Positions 54,430 to 64,000 of a stretch of DNA of 64,000 nt are shown here, piece by piece (the stretch's first letter is position 1; every line of letters starts with the position of its first letter). A model generated the notes under the pieces. It was given only the letters and a program-made list of their open reading frames with translations. It was not told the DNA's origin and did no database searches. The stretch spans positions 1 through 64,000 of the forward strand of contig NZ_FOLS01000023.1 in assembly GCF_900112375.1 (NCBI RefSeq). Reading direction: 5' to 3'. Origin of the DNA: Pseudomonas citronellolis. Lineage in GTDB: Bacteria > Pseudomonadota > Gammaproteobacteria > Pseudomonadales > Pseudomonadaceae. Both the position numbers and the translations under genes were made by a program.

Positions 54430-55737
54430 TCAGGCCACGGCTTCGCTCGGTTCGCCGAGCAGGCGGTCGATCACCACCATCACGGCGAGCATGGCCACCG
54501 ACGGAATCAGCCAGGCCAGGCCCTGCTCGGACAGCGGCAGGTGGGCCAGCCATTCCGGCAGGGCGAAGCCGGCGCCCTTGAGCGCGTCGATCATGCCGAA
54601 CACCAGCGACACCGTCATCACCGGGACGACTATGCGCGTCTGCGACTTCCACAGGCCGGCGCAGAAGCTCAGCGCCACCAGCACGATGCACGGCGGGTAG
54701 ATGGCAGTCAGCACCGGCACCGAGAACTGGATCAGCTTGGTCAGGCCGAGGTTGGACACCAGCAGCGAGAAGCCGGCCAGGATCACCACCAGGCTGCGGT
54801 AGGACAGCGGCAGGATGCGGCAGAAGTACTCGGCGCAGGCGCAGGTCAGGCCCACGGCGGTGACCAGGCAGGCCAGGGCGATGAGCACGGCGAGGAAGCC
54901 GCTGCCCAGGGAGCCGAAAGTGTGCTGTACGTAGGCATGCAGCACGGCCGCGCCGTTGGTTGCGCCGGCGGCGATGTCGTGGCTGCCCGAGCCCAGGCGG
55001 AACAGGCTGATGTACACCAGCGCCAGCCCTACCCCGGCGATCAGCCCGGCGATCACCGCGTAGCGGGTGATCAGGCGCGGCGACTGCACGCCGCGGGAGC
55101 GGATGGCGTTGACGATGACGATGCCGAAGACCAGGGCGCCCAGGGTGTCCATGGTCAGGTAGCCGTTGATGAAGCCCTGGGAGAAGGCCGCATGCTCGTA
55201 GCTCGGCTCGGCCTGGCCGATGGTCCCGGCCGGCAGCATGAAGGCGGCGATGCCCAGCGCGGCCAGGGCGATGATCTTCAGCGGGGCGAGGAAGCGGCCC
55301 ACGGTGTCCAGCAGCTTGCCGGGGTACAGCGAGATCAGCAGGACGATGACGAAGTACACCAGGCTGTAGAGGAACAGCGGCAGCGGGCCGTCGCCGGTAA
55401 GCGGCGCCAGGCCGACTTCGAAGGACACGGTGGCGGTGCGCGGGGTGGCGAACAGCGGGCCCACGGAGAGGTAGCAGACCGCCGCCAGCAAGCCGCCGGC
55501 GACGCGCCCGATGGGGTGGCTCAGGGTGTCCATGGCGCCGCCGACCTTGGCCAGGGCGACCACGGTGATGACCGGCAGGCCGACCGCGGTGATCAGGAAG
55601 CCGAGGGCCGCCATCCATACGTGCGGGCCGGAGTGCAGACCGACGATGGGCGGGAAGATGATGTTGCCGGCCCCGACGAACAGGGCGAAGGTCATAAAGC
55701 CGAGCGCCAGGATGTCCTGGCCTTTCAAGACGTTCAT
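54430..55737 (-). CDS. brnQ: Branched-chain amino-acid carrier, BrnQ/BraB family (435 aa)
   Basis: Inner-membrane cation-coupled symporter for leucine, isoleucine and valine (LIVCS family). About 12 helices; the signature N-terminus [20 protein letters not shown] is present, with [20 protein letters not shown] and NSG-type turns later. Length fits. Position after sucCD matches P. aeruginosa braB as I recall it. The ATG has no good ribosome site; the next nearby start would cut the first helix. A 444-bp leader precedes it. Confidence 0.93.
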   Translation of the reverse strand: MNVLKGQDILALGFMTFALFVGAGNIIFPPIVGLHSGPHVWMAALGFLITAVGLPVITVVALAKVGGAMDTLSHPIGRVAGGLLAAVCYLSVGPLFATPRTATVSFEVGLAPLTGDGPLPLFLYSLVYFVIVLLISLYPGKLLDTVGRFLAPLKIIALAALGIAAFMLPAGTIGQAEPSYEHAAFSQGFINGYLTMDTLGALVFGIVIVNAIRSRGVQSPRLITRYAVIAGLIAGVGLALVYISLFRLGSGSHDIAAGATNGAAVLHAYVQHTFGSLGSGFLAVLIALACLVTAVGLTCACAEYFCRILPLSYRSLVVILAGFSLLVSNLGLTKLIQFSVPVLTAIYPPCIVLVALSFCAGLWKSQTRIVVPVMTVSLVFGMIDALKGAGFALPEWLAHLPLSEQGLAWLIPSVAMLAVMVVIDRLLGEPSEAVA

Positions 55738-56181
55738 TTAGGGGAATACCACAGTGCTTAAACGGGTTTCGTGGCCTCCCAAGGCACAACAGCCGAACGG
55801 GCACGGCGCAGCCGCATCGGGGATGCCTGCGTTCATACCTGCACGGGAGATTGTTCTTGGAAGTCCGATAGCAGAGGTTTTCCATGGGCTCGTGGCCCGT
55901 TTGCTCCTGCATTCTGGTTGTCCCGCCATCCATGACGGTCCGGAATAGCCGCCGCTCCGGGTAGGAGTTGGCGGTTAGCACGCCTTCCCTTGTGGGGAAC
56001 GCAGCGCTGGAGATAGTTGCTAGCCTAACGATCTATCCCGATGAACTGTACTGACGTATGTCAGCTCGTCCGCGGGATGAAAGGGCGTGTCGCCTGAACG
56101 ACACTTCTTGCGACGAAGCAGCAATGCAAGAGGCCACCCGAAGGTGGCCTCTCGCGACGGACGGTCAGGTAAGCGAAGCGC
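55738..56181. other. Long leader of brnQ, no gene
   Basis: The 444-bp gap contains the sucD terminator-like hairpin on its right and the promoter region of brnQ on the minus strand. A perfect 5-bp palindrome CTGAC-GTAT-GTCAG lies at 56051-56064. A dyad around GGGC.CGTG.GCCC lies near 55889-55898. No open frame in it has protein character. Confidence 0.5.
56129..56152. terminator. Hairpin after sucD
   Basis: AGAGGCCACC (56129-56138) and GGTGGCCTCT (56143-56152) form a 10-bp stem with a CGAA loop, 30 bp past the sucD stop. The T tract is poor, so termination may be partial or factor-assisted. Confidence 0.6.
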
Positions 56182-58229
<2,048 letters not shown>

Positions 58230-58298
58230 GCTTGTCTACCGTTTTTCGTCTTGGGTATTGCGCATTCGGCACAGCGCTCGTGGCGCCGCACCACCTGT

Positions 58299-58324
58299 GA
58301 TTCCCACGCCGCGGCGCGGGAATC
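58299..58324. other. Intercistronic hairpin between lpdG and sucC
   Basis: GATTCCCACGCC and GGCGCGGGAATC form a 12-bp stem with one mismatch and a 2-nt centre. There is no T tract. It probably marks an mRNA processing or stability element that sets the ratio of dehydrogenase to synthetase message. Confidence 0.6.
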
Positions 58325-58390
58325 CGGCGGGGTGGTCACGACAGCCCCTCGCGAATGACTGCCGCCCTGCCCCGCCGTGGTCCTACCGCC

Positions 58391-59830
<1,440 letters not shown>

Positions 59831-59853
59831 TCAATCCTTATTCCGGTGAAGCG

Positions 59854-59875
59854 GACGGCCCCTCGCGGGGCCGTC
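59854..59875. other. Intercistronic hairpin between sucB and lpdG
   Basis: GACGGCCCC and GGGGCCGTC form a perfect 9-bp stem with a 4-nt loop in the 81-bp gap. No T tract follows, so an mRNA-stability role is more likely than termination. Confidence 0.6.
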
Positions 59876-59908
59876 GTGTAGTACGGGGCCGTCAGGTGAA
59901 ATGACGAA

Positions 59909-61144
59909 TCAGACGTCCAGCAGCAGACGAGCCGGATCTTCCAGCAGGTCCTTCATGGCGACCAGGAAGCTCACCGCTTCCTTGCCGTCGATCATGCGGT
60001 GGTCGTAGGACAGCGCCAGGTACATCATCGGCAGGATCACCACCTGGCCGTTAACGGCCATCGGGCGTTCCTGGATCTTGTGCATGCCGAGGATGGCGGT
60101 CTGCGGCGGGTTGACGATCGGAGTCGACAGCAGGGATCCAAATACGCCACCGTTGGAAATGGTGAAAGTACCACCGGTCATGTCTTCGATGGACAGCTTG
60201 CCGTCTTTGGCCTTCTTGCCGAAGGTGGCGATGCCGTTCTCGATCTCGGCCAGGCTCATGAACTCGGCGTTACGCAGTACCGGTACCACCAGGCCGCGGT
60301 CGCTGGACACGGCGACACCGATGTCCTGGTAGCCGTGGTAGACGATGTCGTTGCCGTCGATCGAGGCGTTGACGCCGGGGAAGCGCTTCAGGGCTTCGGT
60401 GGCGGCCTTGACGAAGAAGGACATGAAGCCCAGGCGCACGCCGTTGTGCTTCTTCTCGAACAGGTCCTTGTACTTGTTGCGCAGGTCCATGATCGGCTTC
60501 ATGTTGACTTCGTTGAAGGTAGTCAGCATGGCCATGGAGGACTGGGCTTCGACCAGGCGCTCGGCGACCTTGGCGCGCAGGCGGGTCATCGGCACGCGCT
60601 TCTCGACGCGGTCGCCGGCGGCGAACACCGGGGCCTCGGCGGCCGGAGCGGCCGGCTTGGCGGCGGCCGGAGCGGCAGCCGGGGCGTTCTTCTTGGCCTC
60701 GACGGCGGCGACCACGTCTTCCTTGGTCACGCGACCGCCCTTGCCGGTGCCGGCGATGCTGTTCGGGTCGATGCCGTTCTCTTCGGCGAGCTTGCGCGCG
60801 GCCGGCGAGAGGATGGCGTCTTCACCGGCGGCGGCCGGAGCGGCAGCGGCAGCCGGGGCAGCAGCCGGAGCTGCGGCGGCCGGGGCCGGAGCGGCGGCAG
60901 CGGCGCCGCCTTCGCTCAGCTTGCCGAGCAGTTCGTTGGAGAGGACGGTGTCGCCTTCGTTCTTGACGATCTCGGCCAGTACGCCGTCGGCCTCGGCCAG
61001 CACCTCGATGACCACCTTGTCGGTCTCGATGTCGACGATCAGTTCGTCACGCTTGACGGCTTCACCGACCTTCTTGTGCCAGGTGGCGACGGTGCCGTCG
61101 GCGACCGATTCCGGGAAGGTTGGGGCTTTGATTTCGATAGCCAT
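59909..61144 (-). CDS. sucB: 2-oxoglutarate dehydrogenase E2, dihydrolipoyl succinyltransferase SucB (411 aa)
   Basis: Core enzyme of the complex. One lipoyl domain (about 1-78) with the modified Lys in [17 protein letters not shown]; an Ala/Pro linker (about 83-110); the peripheral-subunit-binding domain [16 protein letters not shown]..., [14 protein letters not shown] (about 110-150); a second Ala/Pro linker; and the catalytic domain with active His and Asp in [17 protein letters not shown]. Domain order and length are standard. Confidence 0.98.
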   Translation of the reverse strand: MAIEIKAPTFPESVADGTVATWHKKVGEAVKRDELIVDIETDKVVIEVLAEADGVLAEIVKNEGDTVLSNELLGKLSEGGAAAAAPAPAAAAPAAAPAAAAAPAAAGEDAILSPAARKLAEENGIDPNSIAGTGKGGRVTKEDVVAAVEAKKNAPAAAPAAAKPAAPAAEAPVFAAGDRVEKRVPMTRLRAKVAERLVEAQSSMAMLTTFNEVNMKPIMDLRNKYKDLFEKKHNGVRLGFMSFFVKAATEALKRFPGVNASIDGNDIVYHGYQDIGVAVSSDRGLVVPVLRNAEFMSLAEIENGIATFGKKAKDGKLSIEDMTGGTFTISNGGVFGSLLSTPIVNPPQTAILGMHKIQERPMAVNGQVVILPMMYLALSYDHRMIDGKEAVSFLVAMKDLLEDPARLLLDV

Positions 61145-61186
61145 TCTGTGTGTTTCCTTAAATTCGGTATCTACTGCGCGTTGGCG

Positions 61187-64000
61187 TTAAACAGTGAAGG
61201 CGTCTTGCAGCAGTTTTTCCTGCTGCTCGGCGTGCATCGAAGCGTAGCCGCAAGCCGGGGCGGCCGAGCCGTCGCGGCCGGCGTATTCCAGGTTGAGGCC
61301 CTTCTTGTGCGCGGCGATGACACGGCGCATGTGGTGCTGCGAGCAGTACCAGGCACCCTGGTTCATCGGCTCTTCCTGGCACCAGACGATGTGCTTGAGG
61401 TTCTTGTACTGCGACAGGACCTCGGCCAGGTCGTCTTCCGGGAACGGGTAGAGCTGTTCCAGGCGGACGATCGCGATGTTCTCGCGGCCTTCGGCGCGGC
61501 GCTTCTCCAGCAGGTCGTAGTACACCTTGCCGCTGCACAGGACGATGCGGTCGACCTTCTTCGGATCCAGGCTGTCGATCTCGTTGATGACGGTCTGGAA
61601 CGAGCCGTTGGCCAGGTCTTCCAGGGTCGAGATGGCCAGCTTGTGGCGCAGCAGCGACTTCGGCGTCATGACGATCAGCGGCTTGCGCAGCGGACGGATC
61701 ACCTGGCGGCGCAGCATGTGGTAGACCTGAGCCGGGGTGGTCGGCACGCAGACCTGGATGTTCTGCTCGGCGCACAGCTGCAGGTAACGCTCCAGACGCG
61801 CGGAGGAGTGCTCCGGGCCCTGGCCTTCGTAGCCGTGCGGCAGCAGCATGGTCAGGCCGCACAGGCGCTGCCACTTGGTCTCGCCGCTGGTGATGAACTG
61901 GTCGATCACCACTTGCGCACCGTTGGCGAAGTCACCGAACTGGGCTTCCCAGACCACCAGCGCGTTCGGCATGGTGGTGGCGTAGCCGTATTCGAAGGCC
62001 AGCACCGCCTCTTCCGAGAGGAAGGAGTCGTACAGGCTGACACGCGGCTGGCCGTCGAACAGGTGGGCCAGGGGGATGTAGACCGAGTCGTCCTTCTGGT
62101 TGTGCAGCGCCGCGTGGCGGTGCGAGAAGGTGCCGCGGCCGACGTCCTGACCGGTCATGCGCACCGGGTGGCCTTCGAACAGCAGGGTGGCGTAGGCCAG
62201 GTTCTCGGCGAAGCCCCAGTTGATCGGCATGCCGCCGGCCGACATCTTGGCGCGGTCTTCGTAGATCTTCTGCACCTGGCGCTGCATGACGAAGCCGTCC
62301 GGAGTCTCCAGCAGCTTGTTGGACAGCTCCTGCAGGGTCTTCAGGTCGAAGCGGGTGTCGTGACGCGCGGTCCAGGCATGGCCGACGTACGGACGCCAGT
62401 CGACGAAGAGCTCCTTGTTCGGCTCCTTGACCAGGCTCTTCACCACGTGCAGGCCGTTGTCCAGGGCGTCGCGGTATTCGTCGACCTTCTCCTGGGCCTG
62501 CTCGGCGGTCTGCACGCCGGCGGCGATCAGCTCGTCGGCATACAGGTCGCGGGTGGTGCGCTGCTTGGCGATCTGCTGGTACATCAGCGGCTGGGTGCCG
62601 CTCGGCTCGTCGGCCTCGTTGTGGCCGCGGCGGCGGTAGCAGACCAGGTCGATGACCACGTCACGCTTGAACTGCATGCGGTAGTCGACGGCCAGCTGGG
62701 TGACGAACAGCACCGCTTCCGGGTCGTCGCCGTTCACGTGGAAGATCGGCGCCTGGATCATCTTGGCAACGTCGGTCGCGTACTCGGTGGAGCGCGCGTC
62801 GTCCTGGCGGCTGGTGGTGAAGCCGACCTGGTTGTTGATCACGATGTGGATGGTGCCGCCGGTCTTGTAGGCACGGGTCTGGGACATCTGGAAGGTTTCC
62901 ATGACCACGCCCTGCCCCGCGAAAGCGGCATCGCCGTGGATGGAAATCGGCACCACCTTGTCGCCGTTGCCGTCCTTGCGACGGTCCTGGCGGGCGCGTA
63001 CCGAACCCTCGACCACCGGGGAGACGATCTCCAGGTGCGAGGGGTTGAACGCCAGAGCCAGGTGGACTTCGCCGCCGCTGGTCATGACGTTGGAGGAGAA
63101 GCCCTGGTGGTACTTCACGTCGCCGGAGCCCAGCTCGACCAGCTTCTTGCCTTCGAACTCGTCGAAGAGGTCGCGCGGGTTCTTGCCGAGGGTGTTGACC
63201 AGGACGTTCAGACGGCCACGGTGGGCCATGCCGATGACGATTTCCTTGACGCCGTAGGAACCGGAGCGCTGGATGATCTCGTCGACCATCGGAATCAGGC
63301 TCTCGCCGCCTTCCAGGCCGAAACGCTTGGTGCCCGGGTACTTGGTGCCCAGGTACTTCTCCAGGCCCTCGGCTGCGGTCAGGCGCTCCAGCAGGTGGGC
63401 GCGCGCCTCGGTGGAATACGCCGGACGACCGCGCACGCCTTCCAGGCGCTGGGCGAACCAGTGACGCTGCTCGGAATCGACGATGTGCATGAACTCGGCG
63501 CCGATGGTGCTGCAGTAGGTCTGCTTCAGGGCGTCGAGGATCTCGCGCAGGGTCGCCTCTTCCTTGCCGATGTAGAGCTCACCGGTGCGGAAGGTGGTGT
63601 CGAGGTCGGCGGCGGTCAGGCCGTAGTGATCCAGCGACAGGTCCGAAGGCGCGGTGCGCACCCAGAGGCCCAGCGGATCGAGCTTCGCGGCCTGATGTCC
63701 ACGCAGCCGGTACGCCAGGATCAGGCGCAGGACTTCGACCTGCTTCTTCTCGTGCTCGGTGCTGACGCTGCCGGCGGAAACGGGCGCAGCGCGGCGCTGG
63801 TTCTTGGCCAGGAGTACGAAATGATCGCGGATGGAGGAATGCGAGACGTCGGGGGCGGGATTGCCGTCGGCGGGGAGCTTCTGGAAGTATGTGCGCCACT
63901 CTTCTGGCACAGCGTTCGGGTCGTGCAGGTAGAGCTCGTAGAGCTCTTCGACGTAGGCAGCGTTCCCACCGGATAGATGGGCACTGTTCCACATCCGCTG
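61187..64000 (-). CDS. sucA: 2-oxoglutarate dehydrogenase E1 SucA, 5' end cut by the window (at least 937 aa)
   Basis: Thiamine-diphosphate decarboxylase of the complex. Motifs: GMAHRGRLNVLVNTLGKNPR, SIHGDAAFAGQGVVMETFQM (ThDP/Mg), VINNQVGFTTSRQDDARS, CYRRRGHNEADEPSGTQP, and the C-terminal NIQVCVPTTPAQVYHMLRRQ. The open frame continues to the last base. The codons before the first visible Met read Gln-Arg, matching the QRMWNSAH start region of Pseudomonas SucA as I recall it, so only a few N-terminal residues should be missing. First gene seen of the sucAB-lpdG-sucCD operon. Confidence 0.97.
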   Translation of the reverse strand, partial: QRMWNSAHLSGGNAAYVEELYELYLHDPNAVPEEWRTYFQKLPADGNPAPDVSHSSIRDHFVLLAKNQRRAAPVSAGSVSTEHEKKQVEVLRLILAYRLRGHQAAKLDPLGLWVRTAPSDLSLDHYGLTAADLDTTFRTGELYIGKEEATLREILDALKQTYCSTIGAEFMHIVDSEQRHWFAQRLEGVRGRPAYSTEARAHLLERLTAAEGLEKYLGTKYPGTKRFGLEGGESLIPMVDEIIQRSGSYGVKEIVIGMAHRGRLNVLVNTLGKNPRDLFDEFEGKKLVELGSGDVKYHQGFSSNVMTSGGEVHLALAFNPSHLEIVSPVVEGSVRARQDRRKDGNGDKVVPISIHGDAAFAGQGVVMETFQMSQTRAYKTGGTIHIVINNQVGFTTSRQDDARSTEYATDVAKMIQAPIFHVNGDDPEAVLFVTQLAVDYRMQFKRDVVIDLVCYRRRGHNEADEPSGTQPLMYQQIAKQRTTRDLYADELIAAGVQTAEQAQEKVDEYRDALDNGLHVVKSLVKEPNKELFVDWRPYVGHAWTARHDTRFDLKTLQELSNKLLETPDGFVMQRQVQKIYEDRAKMSAGGMPINWGFAENLAYATLLFEGHPVRMTGQDVGRGTFSHRHAALHNQKDDSVYIPLAHLFDGQPRVSLYDSFLSEEAVLAFEYGYATTMPNALVVWEAQFGDFANGAQVVIDQFITSGETKWQRLCGLTMLLPHGYEGQGPEHSSARLERYLQLCAEQNIQVCVPTTPAQVYHMLRRQVIRPLRKPLIVMTPKSLLRHKLAISTLEDLANGSFQTVINEIDSLDPKKVDRIVLCSGKVYYDLLEKRRAEGRENIAIVRLEQLYPFPEDDLAEVLSQYKNLKHIVWCQEEPMNQGAWYCSQHHMRRVIAAHKKGLNLEYAGRDGSAAPACGYASMHAEQQEKLLQDAFTV

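Noticed and set aside
59999-63976. 1325-codon plus-strand open frame opposite sucA/sucB
   Set aside because: It crosses two well-conserved genes on the other strand and the gap between them, and reads as low-complexity sequence.

Overview
The window is high-GC (mid-60s % by eye), densely coded DNA. It looks like a Pseudomonas chromosome, probably a non-fluorescent species related to P. aeruginosa, P. nitroreducens or P. citronellolis. The basis is the recognisable gene orders ligA-zipA-smc-gntR-alkB2-xdhABC-guaD and sucA-sucB-lpdG-sucC-sucD-brnQ ... htpG, together with several families of Pseudomonas-style palindromic repeats. This assignment rests on recalled synteny and on how the proteins read; no database search was run.

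Left end (1-16.9 kb): two tandem minus-strand genes encode BapA-type, type-I-secreted, Ig-repeat surface proteins of 1023 and 3944 residues. Each ends in a very similar intrinsic terminator. The giant one combines a BapA-like prefix, a poly-Gly linker, five to six almost identical 81-residue repeats, about 13 Bap-type Ig-like repeats, a 2.75-kb internal tandem duplication that appears to encode 2 x 14 propeller-type blades, and an RTX-like C-terminal secretion region. Upstream lie an orphan NarL/LuxR-type response regulator with a TTG start and the 4.5S SRP RNA gene (ffs).

16.9-26.1 kb: an orphan fimbrial-like protein, a small membrane protein and an HU-like protein, then the housekeeping set ligA, zipA, smc and an FCD-type GntR regulator. 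An 8-bp tandem repeat runs through the 3' end of ligA.

26.2-34.1 kb: alkane monooxygenase (alkB2-like), divergent from the GntR gene with two candidate operators between them. The purine catabolic set xdhA-xdhB-xdhC-guaD follows, behind a strong sigma70-type promoter whose -35 element overlaps a perfect palindrome.

34.5-40.3 kb: a universal stress protein, and a LysR regulator heading a tripartite efflux system (DHA2 MFS pump, HlyD/EmrA adaptor, NodT-type outer-membrane lipoprotein).

40.7-47.8 kb: a DUF1302/DUF1329 outer-membrane pair, a pirin with a FucP-type sugar transporter, and a dienelactone hydrolase. 47.8-54.0 kb: htpG, a membrane protein of unknown function, tandem hotdog thioesterases, a small lipoprotein, a DUF599 protein and a second orphan fimbrial-like subunit.

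Right end (54.4-64 kb): a branched-chain amino-acid carrier, then the 2-oxoglutarate dehydrogenase/succinyl-CoA synthetase operon on the minus strand. sucA runs off the window edge. Gaps between operons are filled by at least four families of inverted repeat pairs (REPIN-like). No IS element, prophage, CRISPR array or tRNA was recognised.
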